Program-made: the position numbers and the translations under genes
The notes under the pieces: generated by a model
Databases searched by the model: none
What the model was told of the DNA's origin: nothing
The model's input: the letters and a program-made list of their open reading frames with translations, nothing else
Shown here: in pieces, positions 34,777 through 43,984 of the stretch
How positions within the stretch are numbered: position 1 is the stretch's first letter
How the letters are laid out: each line of letters opens with the position of its first letter
DNA from: Acanthosepion pharaonis
Taxonomy: Eukaryota; Mollusca; Cephalopoda; Sepiida; Sepiidae
DNA length: 64,000 nucleotides
Assembly: GCA_903632075.3 (NCBI GenBank)
Contig: CAHIKZ030001779.1
Span: forward strand, 742,501-806,500
Direction of reading: 5' to 3'

Positions 34777-36263
34777 TCTTCATTGGTAAGACGTATAGGC
34801 AGTTATCGCAGCGTTACAGCAACTTACCTCACATATACGGTCTCCCTAAGATTCACAAAGACGGTATCCCACTCAGGCCGATTGTCAGTTGCCAAGGCTC
34901 TGTGTGCCACCCTCTGAGTCGCTTCCTTGTAGATATAATTGACCCATTGATCGGAAAGTCTCCTTCATATGTCCGAAACTCCGCCCACTTCGTGGAAATA
35001 ATCAAAGATGCTCCCATCCTATCCAACCAGATGGTGAGCTTGGACGTGGTGAGTCTGTTCACCAAGGTACCCACGGAGGAGGCACTCTCAGTAGTCAGAG
35101 ATAGATTAACCTCTGACTCTTCCCTAGAGGAGCGGACCAGTATTCCAATAGATAATCTGATGGAGATGTTGACTTTCTGTACACAAACAACACACTTCGG
35201 AATGGGATCTCACATATATCGACAGGATGAGGGCTTAGCAATGGGCTCACCATTATCACCAGCAATGGCGAATATATACATGGAATACTTTGAAGAAATG
35301 GCATTAGAGTCTATATCGCTAAAGCCAACTATATGGTTACGGTACGTAGATGACACTTTCATACTCTGGCCACATCAGGAAGAAGTCCAGGTTCTTCTGG
35401 ACCATGTGAACTCAATGAGACCTTCGATACAGTTCACAATGGAGAAAGAGAGTAACAACTCACTCCCATTCCTGGATGTACTAATATCTCAAACAGAGAA
35501 TGGGTTCAAGACATCCGTATACCGTAAACCAACATTCACCGGACAGTACCTAAATTTCAACTCCCACCATCCATACAGCGTAAAGAAAGGGATCGTCCGA
35601 TGCTTACAACACCAAGCAAAAGTCATAAGTGGCGATCCAGAGACGTTAGATAAGGAATTGGTCAGTATAAGTAGTACCCTACAACGCAACAACTACCCCG
35701 GGTACATGGCAGCAGCCCCCAAAAACTGGGATAGGCGGGTACAAGAGGAGGAGGAGGAGGAGGACAACAACACTCAGAAAACAGTCTGCCTGCCTTATGT
35801 GAAGGGGTTGTCAGAGAAAATACAAAGGATCTGCAGTCCATATAACATCAGGACAACCTTCAAAAGCGTGACAACACTTCGCAGATATCTCTCACGAGTG
35901 AGACCCCCCATAGAGAGGAACATGACTAAAGACTGTGTGTACGCTATCCCATGCAGCTGCGGAAAGGAATATAAAGGAGAGACAGGCCGCCCCCTCAAGG
36001 TAAGGCTTCAAGAACACCAGAAAGCTGTAACGCGAGGGGAAGTAGAAAAATCAGGCGTGGCTGACCACATATGGAGAGAGAAGGGAGATCACCGCCCCCT
36101 GTGGGATCATGTTGAGATCATAGACAGGGAACACCATTGGAAAATTCGTAAACTTAAGGAATCAGCACATATGCTAGGCCACAAAAATCTCCTGAGCCGA
36201 CCAAGCATAAAAATAAATACAATATGGGAACCAGTAATAAGGAGTGCCAGAGAAAAGCAATGA
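34770..36263 (+). CDS. Penelope-like protein: reverse transcriptase plus GIY-YIG endonuclease
   Basis: 497 codons without a stop. Reverse transcriptase: LRPIVS (35-40), SLDVVSLFTKVP (90-101, motif A, D92), GLAMGSPLSPAMANIYMEYF (155-174, motif B), RYVDDTF (191-197, catalytic YVDD) and LPFLDVLI (232-239). The Penelope-typical YRKPTFTGQYLN (251-262) follows. A Glu-rich linker (326-331) leads to a GIY-YIG nuclease: CVYAIPCSCGKEYKGETGR (389-407) and LKVRLQEHQKAV (409-420). Penelope proteins copy RNA into DNA and nick the target with the nuclease. Full family members are usually several hundred residues longer at the N terminus. Here the fingers region begins almost at the start codon, which lies inside the left inverted repeat and is probably not the original start. 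Codon and base use differ from the AT-rich surroundings. Confidence 0.92.
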   Translation: MVVFIGKTYRQLSQRYSNLPHIYGLPKIHKDGIPLRPIVSCQGSVCHPLSRFLVDIIDPLIGKSPSYVRNSAHFVEIIKDAPILSNQMVSLDVVSLFTKVPTEEALSVVRDRLTSDSSLEERTSIPIDNLMEMLTFCTQTTHFGMGSHIYRQDEGLAMGSPLSPAMANIYMEYFEEMALESISLKPTIWLRYVDDTFILWPHQEEVQVLLDHVNSMRPSIQFTMEKESNNSLPFLDVLISQTENGFKTSVYRKPTFTGQYLNFNSHHPYSVKKGIVRCLQHQAKVISGDPETLDKELVSISSTLQRNNYPGYMAAAPKNWDRRVQEEEEEEDNNTQKTVCLPYVKGLSEKIQRICSPYNIRTTFKSVTTLRRYLSRVRPPIERNMTKDCVYAIPCSCGKEYKGETGRPLKVRLQEHQKAVTRGEVEKSGVADHIWREKGDHRPLWDHVEIIDREHHWKIRKLKESAHMLGHKNLLSRPSIKINTIWEPVIRSAREKQ

Positions 36264-36394
36264 TAACAAAGTTGCAATATGAACTCTGGTAAAGACATGC
36301 AATGATAACAGCAAAAATTGCAATATGAGCACTGGTAAAAATGATGCTGAAAACATTAGGTTTATAATACTCAGAAGTTCATACCCAGATGTCC

Positions 36395-36480
36395 TCAAGG
36401 ACACATGGCACAGTGGATAAAGGCGTTGGTTAGATCCAGTGACAGACCCAAAGAAGGTGAGTTCAATTCCTGGTTAAGAG
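36395..36480 (+). other. tRNA-like module in Penelope 3' region
   Basis: An A-box-like TGGCACAGTGGATAAAGGC is followed by a B-box-like GAGTTCAATTCC. The same pair of boxes occurs at the centre of the short palindromic relatives at 17.4, 17.9 and 19.5 kb. It lies after the stop codon and before the right inverted repeat. I cannot draw a clean cloverleaf. Confidence 0.6.
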
Positions 36481-36587
36481 GGAAAATTAGCAGGAGATAA
36501 CTGATAACTGACATCCATCAAAACATGGCACGTGGAATTAGAACAGTCTACCCCAGTGATCGAAATAAAGGGTTCAGTTCGAAATTC

Positions 36588-36686
36588 CAACCACCTGAAG
36601 AAGGCCGGAGCGTACAACGGCCGAAACGTTGTGACAAATATGGCGACAAAGATGAGGACAATAGTCCGACTAATGTAAATACTGTA
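36588..36686 (-). repeat. Right terminal inverted repeat of Penelope element
   Basis: Exact reverse complement of 34678-34776. It contains CTGAAGAAGGCC ... GGCCGAAACGTTGTG, a phrase kept in the diverged copies elsewhere. Confidence 0.95.
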
Positions 36687-36699
36687 AAAATATGATGTT

Positions 36700-38930
36700 T
36701 GTTGTTATGCTAGCTCATTTCATAACTAACCAAATGTTTTATATTACATTTAGTAACCCTTCTGCTACTGTGGACATACTTAGATGCCTTTATGTAACAC
36801 ATTACCTGCTTTTTTGTTCTTTTTTTTTCTTTTTAATCATTTCACCTCAAGTAAGGCAATAAAGCCATTAAGATGCAAGGGGCTACTGGGAGTGAATGAA
36901 TCTGAGAAAAAACATTTATTAAAGAAAAAGGACAATTCAAGGAGACAGATGGTGATGATTAACCTTGCATTTTTGAAGATCATAGTTCACAGGAAAGCAA
37001 GAAGCTGGAAAAGAGATCCAAAAGTAAGAAGTGTGAGAGAAGGATATGTTATTATACAACTTATGGCTGCATCTACCATTTTCAAATGATTGTTGATGTA
37101 TATATATATATTTTCAAGATAGTTTATAACACAAATGATAGGAACTGACTAACTAGCACTATTTCAAAATCTATGTAAACATACATAGTTAGTAGTGTAT
37201 GGTACAACATACATGTTTTGTGATTCACTTTTAGTATATACTTGGGGAGTCATTTAACTTAGTCTGTATTGCATAGTATCCAATTAAAACCAGAATGGTG
37301 GAACCCATGATAAATTGCCATCAATATCTTTATAGTTATTTATTTCCAGTAAATGTCAATTTTATATTTTTCCCAAAACAGGCCAGCACAACCAAGCAAC
37401 AATGCTATAACAATGAAAGTGTTAATTACATATTATCTCTCTGCATGCATATATTATTTTAGATATACATATTTTTCAGATCTTAGATAAAATATCGAGA
37501 GAGAAATTTATAGAGCACTTTTGAATGATGTCTCTGGTTTTACAATATAGTAAAACTTTAGAAAATTAAAATCTAATATACCTTGTTTTATTACATATCC
37601 TTATTTGTCAAATTTAATCAGAAATCATATAAGTACATGGGTTATAATGAGTTTTTGGGTCTTGACTTTTCTAAGGATTTCATAGAAATTAAATCCCCTT
37701 ATCATGGTTAAAAACCTGAACATCCCGCTGGTTCAATTTATTTTTATTGTTTTTGTAACTTATTTCAAAGAAACTACAGCAAGTTAATCTGTTTAGCTAA
37801 CTTTTCATGAAAAAGACTAATTATTAACCCATCCAAATACAAATCATTAATTTCTAGTCTCAAAAGCAAAGTTTAATCTCTAGGAATAAGATAATAAGAT
37901 AGAAGACTATTTTTATTAATACTGGCAAATTCTTTTATTTTTTGTTAAAGATGAATAATTCATTTGCTCATTTAAAGTGAATAAATCCATTTACAGATTT
38001 TTGTTATATACACACCGTTTGAAATGTATTTTTTAATCAATATTGTTTATTCTTATAAACGTCATTTTTAGCAATATTTTCTGTTGCTATTCTGGCTTTT
38101 TATTTTTCTTAAACAGTGAAATTAATAAGAAATGAACTAGAGAAACCACTACTATAGATGAAACATGCCATTACCAAGATGGAAACCGATACATTTCTGA
38201 TTTCTGTCTTCTCAATCTAGACCAGATGTTATTATTTTTACTTTTTAAGAAAATACAAACAGAGACAAAAACTCAAACCGTGTACCTACTAAAAATAATG
38301 TTTATTCTAATAGATACACACCTTTCCAAAATTTAACTTCAGTCAATTACACGAGCCATTTCTTTTTGTTTTGACAATAGTTTGTCATTGCCCAAAAGTC
38401 AATACATCCTTGGTTTATTATGTTAACATTTGATTGAATTGTTTCTTTTGTCATTGGCCTATTATATGTCTATTACACTTCAATTTTGCTTCAAAGCCTC
38501 ATTCTTTTGTTTTGAAGTTAATGTCTGTTCAAGATGAGTGAGAATAAATGACCTTTAATTATCTAACATTAGGAGGGAAATTTAACATACGTGAAGCATT
38601 TGTTTACTTCAAGAAATGTATAATCAGGAAAAAAAAATTATAGTTAAGTATACACAAGATATTATAAAAAATTTGTTGATAACCATTTTGGAAAGGATTG
38701 ATTGCATTGTTGGTGGCTGGCTAGTTTACTGTATTTTCCTCTGGACAGATATGATCATGTCTAAAATTTAAAAAAAACTAGAAACAGTAGCACGGTTAAT
38801 AATCATTAAAAACAAATGTACTTCAATTCTTTAAACAGTATTCATTTACTAAGATAATGTTAAAAAATTATAATTCAGAAACAAATAAATTATTCATTTA
38901 TTCACTTAATTTGGCATAAGGTCACAATTT
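36700..38930. other. Non-coding AT-rich DNA
   Basis: No gene recognised. A 101-codon reading frame at 36784-37089 shows no domain or splice support. The 'ttctgctactgtggacatac' phrase near 36760 recurs loosely at 63365. Confidence 0.5.
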
Positions 38931-38990
38931 GCTTTGGGTAACTGCTATTCTTAAAAGGCCACCCACAGAAGTACTGATAAGATTTGATAC

Positions 38991-39100
38991 TTCTAGGATT
39001 AGCCAAGAATCAATGGTTTCAATATAATTTGACTGCAAGCCCAACATAAAAGAATTACAATTTGAAATTTCCTCAAGACGTAATCTTTAGGTGAGTATGA
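38991..39100 (+). repeat. 110-bp direct repeat, copy 1
   Basis: 'ttctaggattagccaagaat' to 'taatctttaggtga'. The second copy at 39330-39439 has about four differences. Confidence 0.95.
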
Positions 39101-39277
39101 ATGCTATCAACCAATAAAGATGAACAAAATAAGTTAATTTATAGAAATCAACCAGTTAAATAATTCATTCCAATTGACCATGTGTAAAAATATTAAAGTT
39201 CTAAAAAATAGCATTTACTTTCTTTCTTATACAGAGAAAACATTGTCTAAAAGATAATAAAAAAGGAATTTTACAGG

Positions 39278-39280
<3 letters not shown>

Positions 39281-39319
<39 letters not shown>
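39281..39319. repeat. (TA)n microsatellite
   Basis: Alternating TA, just before the second copy of the 110-bp repeat. Confidence 0.95.
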
Positions 39320-39322
<3 letters not shown>

Positions 39323-39329
39323 AAAATAT

Positions 39330-39439
39330 TTCTAGGATTAGCCAAGAATCAATGATTTCAATATAATTTGACTGCAAGCCCAAGATAAAAGAATTACAAT
39401 TTGAAATTTCCTCAAGACATAATCTTTAGGTGATTATGA
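39330..39439 (+). repeat. 110-bp direct repeat, copy 2
   Basis: Copy of 38991-39100. The minisatellite starts at its right end. Confidence 0.95.
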
Positions 39440-39730
39440 CCAAATATGTGCACTCAAAAAAATGTGTATGAGGTCTAAATATCCCCCCACCAAATAAAAA
39501 GGTGTGTCAGGACTAAATATTTGCATTCAATGAAAAATGCATAATGACCAAATATTTGCACCCAGAGAAAGATGTGTAATGACTAAATATTTACATCCAA
39601 TCAAATGTATGGTAAGGACAAATATTTGTATCCAATTAAATGTGTGTAATGACCAAATGTCTCTCTACCCAATCAAATGTGTTAGATGATCAAATATCTG
39701 CATCCAATCAAAGGCATGAGATGAATAAAT
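39440..39730. repeat. Degenerate 35-bp minisatellite
   Basis: About eight units built on 'tgaccaaatatttgcatcca' followed by 'atcaaatgtgtaa'. The array ends about 90 bp from the splice donor of the ADAM17-like exon at 39820. Confidence 0.85.
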
Positions 39731-39819
39731 TTGACATTTTAACAACAGAGTTGCCACTTCATAATAATTAAAAAAACAAATTATTGTTTCTGTTTAATAA
39801 CAAACACCAAAGTTCTTAC

Positions 39820-39889
39820 CTTTAAAGCAGAGACTCCTTTTATTTAAAAGAACGGCTGTCATAAAAGTTTTGCTGCAAAAGGAAAATTT
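39820..39889 (-). CDS. ADAM17: ADAM17/TACE-like exon, end of metalloprotease domain
   Basis: A 70-nt minus-strand exon with a strong acceptor (T-rich tract then TTTCAG) and donor AAAG|GTAAGA. It reads 23 open codons: KFSFCSKTFMTAVLLNKR then SLCFK, with one base left over. Human ADAM17 has FSNCSK and, after a similar spacing, CF just before the disintegrin CGN. Joined to 9169-9304 through a G|CA Ala codon, it gives CFKAKPKYQTCGNG, close to the ADAM17 linker. The next upstream exon, expected to carry the HELGH zinc site and GGKYVMYP block and to end in phase 0, was not found up to 64000. An alternative is chance splice-like sequence, but the phase and motif agreement make that unlikely. Confidence 0.78.
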
Positions 39890-39899
39890 CTGAAATAAA

Positions 39900-40440
39900 T
39901 AAAAAAAAACAAGTAGTTTTGATTAATATTAGAAACATTTAAATTGTTACTAAGAATTTCTTAGAAATACAAATTAGTTAGATAACTGCTTAACAATACC
40001 AGGTATAGAAGCAAATATTGGCCTTGTGCCAAACTTAGCAATGTTTCATAAATAACTATCAAGAATTTGTTGATAAGTTCATTAGCAAAAACAAGAATTG
40101 CAAAAATTTTCTCTGCAAAATGAAATAATGTCTGTTAATTTATATGTGAGTGTTGGATCATAAACATTTTAATAGCATTAAGAAATACTATCATCTGTTT
40201 TCAAATTCATGAACTATTTTAGGATACCAGAATGTTTTGAAAATTATCTTATGAAATGTAGATATCAATGTTAATATAAATCTTTCAAGCGATCATTAAT
40301 TTTTGTGTAAATTCTATCATACAGTCAAATTAATATTTTGAGAATTTAGAAAAAATGTTAATATTTAAAATGTATTTCCATAATTTTTTTCTAAATAGTT
40401 TTTCACAATACACTCAAATAACTGTATTGCTGTGTTTAGA
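39900..40440. other. Non-coding AT-rich DNA (intron of the ADAM17-like gene)
   Basis: No gene or repeat recognised. Confidence 0.5.
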
Positions 40441-40479
40441 TTAATTCACTTGCTTTTTGTTCTTTCTTTTTATTACGTT

Positions 40480-40770
40480 TTGGCTGATGTGCATTCAGGC
40501 TTTCCACAGGTATATTAGTCTTATTTTTAAAATCTGAGCTTTGATCTGCAAGGATATGCGTATTCTTTCCCAACCATATCTCTGGATGTTTTTGGAACTT
40601 TTAATCTAGTGCTTATTTTCTAATCAGTGACCCCTCCATGTTACTGATATCTGTTATACTCCACTGCAAATTAGATCTTTTTCTGATCCACTTTACATGT
40701 TGGATAGATGCGAGCGCTAAGAAAGCAAAACCCAAAATAAAAAAGTAGTCTTCTGCACAGGTGTTCCGAG
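40480..40770. repeat. Possible diverged Penelope-type element
   Basis: 'acgttttggctgatgtgcat' then 'tcaggctttccacaggta' resembles the left Penelope terminus (ACGTTTCGGCCGTTGTACGC ... CCTTCTTCAGG). The rest is too diverged to confirm. Confidence 0.4.
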
Positions 40771-40996
40771 ATTCACATCCAGCCCACAAGACAAACTGCT
40801 GCAAAAATCTAAAATATAATATAAAATCATTGCCATCATGACCTCAGCCAACTGACCCACCAAACGTACTAACTCCAGGCCTTACCAACTCTAACCACAT
40901 TCAAAATAATCAGCATCTGTGAAACCAGAGCTATAAAAATGGCATGCTTTGTCAGCAAAGAGCACTTCGATTTAACAACATACTGGTAAATCACAC

Positions 40997-41052
40997 TATA
41001 GATTGTTCAGTGGTCATGAGGGTAGACCCTCATGACCACTGAACAATCTATA
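40997..41052. repeat. Perfect 27-bp palindrome with 2-nt spacer
   Basis: Arms 40997-41023 and 41026-41052 are exact reverse complements (outer 'tatagattgttcagtggtca', inner '...tgagggt'), separated by AG. Confidence 0.95.
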
Positions 41053-41059
41053 CACCTCA

Positions 41060-41790
41060 CCAGTGTCAATTTCAACCTCATCACAGATCAACTCTGTCAA
41101 CAATACCCTACTCATGCTACCAACTGCATATACTGTATATACACTAGATAAGTCCTTTTCATGCAATTACATGTGCTAACATTGAATATTATGTATATAT
41201 TTTGAAATGCTGAAATTTTAATTCTTGTTTGTTCTTTCCTTTACAACCATACGCTGGATATAACATATTTATGCTTGGTTTGCTGTTCACTTGAACAGAA
41301 CATAATATATCTACTGATTCCTTCACTCATTTTATTCAACATGTCAGTTATTGTTACTTTATCACACAGTATCTGGTGAGTTCCCATTTAACTCTACACA
41401 TGATCAGTCATTTCTCATTTCAAACTTTCTACACTAATTATAACCTGTTAATGCTACTAATATTACTTATATTGTATTATTATTTTCATAGTAGGAAAAT
41501 TATTATAGTAATATATGGTATCTTAATTTTGAATGTTCTCTCAAAATTTCTGACTTTAGAACTATTTCCTCGGGAAGAAAAATATAACTAATTTCTAGCT
41601 ATTTGGAGCTATAACCAGTGAAGAAATAAATTCTGGTTCTAGTTATTTTAATGCTGTGATTATTGTCAGTGTTATATATTGTTGTGCATAAGGATTTTTT
41701 ATCATTATTTCTGTCCAAATGTATAGGTATATAGTGTTATATATATTTTAATTGCTGCAAGTTATATTTACTAAAATGCAATACACAAAC
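41060..41790. other. Non-coding AT-rich DNA
   Basis: No gene recognised. Confidence 0.5.
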
Positions 41791-41794
41791 TGGG

Positions 41795-41838
<44 letters not shown>
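41795..41838. repeat. (TA)n/(TG)n compound microsatellite
   Basis: 14 bp of TA followed by about 30 bp of TG. Confidence 0.95.
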
Positions 41839-41839
<1 letters not shown>

Positions 41840-42049
41840 GGGTGTTTCAGCTAAATTTGACAGTTTTTAAAAATGGAAAACAAAGTGAATATCTAAGCCG
41901 AAAATCAGTTATTGGAAAAATAGAAAAGTGGCATAAAGGTTATAATAATCCTCTCAATCAGGTGGGTCTTGATTTTACAGGTAGGGCAGTTGGTGTCTTT
42001 TGCAACACTACACATAATAATCCATATTGATTACAATCAAGGAAGTTAG

Positions 42050-42790
42050 GGGGACAGAAGTAGTGGCTGGTGAAGTTGTAAAAATTATCTAACAACTACT
42101 TCTGAGTCTTCCTGGAGGTGTAGCAGGGAGCTGAATCTTGCTGCCACACATATAGTCTTTCAGCAGCGTCCCTTTCTAAATAAGGCTTGACTACAGGGCT
42201 CAGCAACTCTACATAGCCACCCAAATTGAGCCTGAGACCCTGTTCAAAGACGTGAGGTGGCATGACATCACCCTCACTGGAGACACACCCCAAAACCATC
42301 ACAGTTTAGGGAAACTTGGTCTTCATGACATGAGGAATGTCATATGGATTGTAGGCAAGCTGTTGTGCAGCTGGTACTGACAAACATTCTTTTCACCAGA
42401 GAAGAATCAGATTGTCCCTGGTTCAACACAATGTTTCCCCTTGTTCAGGAGTTTCTTTGCCTTTGTCAAATGGTTTTCTCAAGATTTTCTGAAAGAATTT
42501 GACCTTTACACCTCTTGTATGACTGGTAACAAAGGTTCTCATTCAAGGCTAGGTTCATGGTGGAAATTGCAACACTCATTTACCATGCCAAATCCCACAT
42601 TCCCATGCCTGGTTTTTCTATCACTTTCTCCTTTAGTTGCTGTATGAATACTGGTGTACGGTAGCAATCAGAACATCTGCTGTGTTCTTTGCTACAATCC
42701 ATAGCCTCATAGTCTCCATTGCAGCTCTCCATTTATTGTCTTATTGTTTTCATGATGTTCATAGAGCACTGAGCAGCTTCATGATTGTGC
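42050..42790 (-). mobile_element. Mariner-like transposon, degraded transposase
   Basis: The minus strand shows, in changing frames, RTPEFIQQLKEKVIEKPGMG (N-terminal helix-turn-helix region). Then come MMVLGCVSSEGDVMPPHVFE, NLGGYVELLSPVVKPYLERD and LYVWQQDSAPCYTSRKTQK, with the second catalytic Asp in QQDSAPC. Same family as 905-1340. The third Asp block is lost and frameshifts occur upstream, so the copy is dead. Confidence 0.82.
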
Positions 42791-43033
42791 CATTTTGATG
42801 ACAGGCACGAATCATTATGATGCAGGTTACTCTTTTCCAATCTTCAGATGGCTTCCACTCATACATGTCAGTTAATTTTGACACCTCTAAAACTGTAGTG
42901 ATTAGGTGTCACTATGCCATTACAATGTCACACAGATCAAAGGTTGCTTTTTCATTGACCTATCCTAATTGATTTTATATTTACTCTTATTTTTTCAAAA
43001 TTATGAAAGTCAAAATCAGTGTGTGTAAGTGTA

Positions 43034-43036
<3 letters not shown>

Positions 43037-43078
<42 letters not shown>
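43037..43078. repeat. (TA)n microsatellite
   Basis: Alternating TA. Confidence 0.95.
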
Positions 43079-43084
<6 letters not shown>

Positions 43085-43114
43085 ATTTGAGCAGCAACCT
43101 TCCTTTTAAACATC

Positions 43115-43472
43115 TTTCAATGAATATGATGGACAAAGAAAATTTTGTTAATTTTTTATTTAGTTTTTCCAGTGTTCTTGCTTTTTTCCGTTTGGTGGAA
43201 GTGTGAGAGTACAAAAATTGATGATATCATCCATTGTCTCAAGCACTTTCAGCCACTTCCTTAGCAAGTCTCAAGAGGGTTTGGTTTTTGGTATTTTTAG
43301 TTTCTTTTTCTATTCTTACTGTGAGGCATGTATTATTTTTGTGGTTTTGAATTCTTATAGGAGCCTTAATTCTGATCCATCACACGTTGGGCTAATAGAA
43401 AAATGTAACAACACTGGAAAAACTAAATAAATAATTAATAAAATTTTCTTTGTCCATCATATTTAACAATAT
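43115..43472. mobile_element. Foldback-type repeat with about 60-bp inverted ends
   Basis: The left end 'aatatgatggacaaagaaaa' and 'ttttgttaattttttattta' matches the reverse complement of the right end near 43405-43470 with few differences, including 'gtttttccagtgtt'. No protein is encoded inside. The left end belongs to the KLNKK-type repeat also seen at 23195-23412. Confidence 0.7.
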
Positions 43473-43486
43473 ATATACATATATAC

Positions 43487-43800
43487 AGTGGGGAAAATAA
43501 GTATTTCATCTCCTGCTGATTTTCTGAATTTGCCACCTTACAAAAAATAGGAACGGCCCATAATTTTCAGAAAATCACATTATATTAATTTTTGAAAATT
43601 TATTTCTTTTTTATTGAAAAAATAAATATTTCACCCCCTACCAACCAGCAATGATTTAGGCCCCACACACTGGTTATGTGACCAGGAGGCATATAGACTA
43701 GTTCTATTACTCAATTATTACACCTAATCAAGTACTCATTACTTGTATAAAAGACACTAGTTTACAGCAAATGTTAGATGTGTCCTATCTTCATTTAATT
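43487..43800 (+). mobile_element. Tc1-type transposon end
   Basis: Starts 'tacagtggggaaaataagta' and 'tttcatctcctgctgatttt', the style of terminal repeat found on many Tc1-like elements. The matching far end was not found. A related end is at 33560-33641. Confidence 0.6.
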
Positions 43801-43984
43801 CCCAATACAGCCAGAAGGAAGTTAAAAGCAATTACATTCTCAAACTTAATAACCCACAATTTGTGATTATACAAAACCTAAGAATTCTGAATAATTATAA
43901 TTTTTACAAAAATAACTGATAATAATGGACAGGACCTGACTATATTTATCGATATGCTTTTTTTCTTACCATGAGGTTCACCCT

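Larger units (their letters stand above)
34647..36684 (+). mobile_element. Penelope-like retroelement with inverted termini
   Basis: Bounded by a 12-bp direct repeat TAAAAATATGAT (34635-34646 and 36685-36696), taken as the target duplication. It contains perfect 99-bp inverted repeats (34678-34776 and 36588-36686) around one long reading frame with reverse transcriptase and GIY-YIG endonuclease. Its GC content is visibly higher than its surroundings and the frame is intact, so the insertion is probably recent. The N-terminal part of the usual Penelope protein is missing, so this copy is 5'-truncated with its start replaced by an inverted copy of its own 3' end. Confidence 0.9.
9305..39819 (-). 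other. ADAM17: Long ADAM17-like intron (about 30.5 kb)
   Basis: Bounded by GTAAGA (donor of the exon ending at 39820) and CACAG (acceptor of the exon starting at 9304). It contains, among others, a mariner, several palindromic elements, a two-LTR gypsy element, a Penelope-like element in the opposite sense to the gene, and an inverted pair of satellite-like repeats. I found no additional exon of the gene inside it, but a small or diverged exon could be missed. Confidence 0.7.

Noticed and set aside
36784..37089. 101-codon plus-strand frame as a gene
   Set aside because: Low-complexity start, no domain, and no splice or promoter support.
39440..39730. CRISPR-like regular repeats
   Set aside because: Units are degenerate and contiguous with no spacers, so it is a minisatellite in eukaryotic DNA.
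42987..43214. Small protein with KLNKK motif as a host gene
   Set aside because: The same phrase recurs at 23248 and both run into (TA)n, so it is part of a dispersed repeat.
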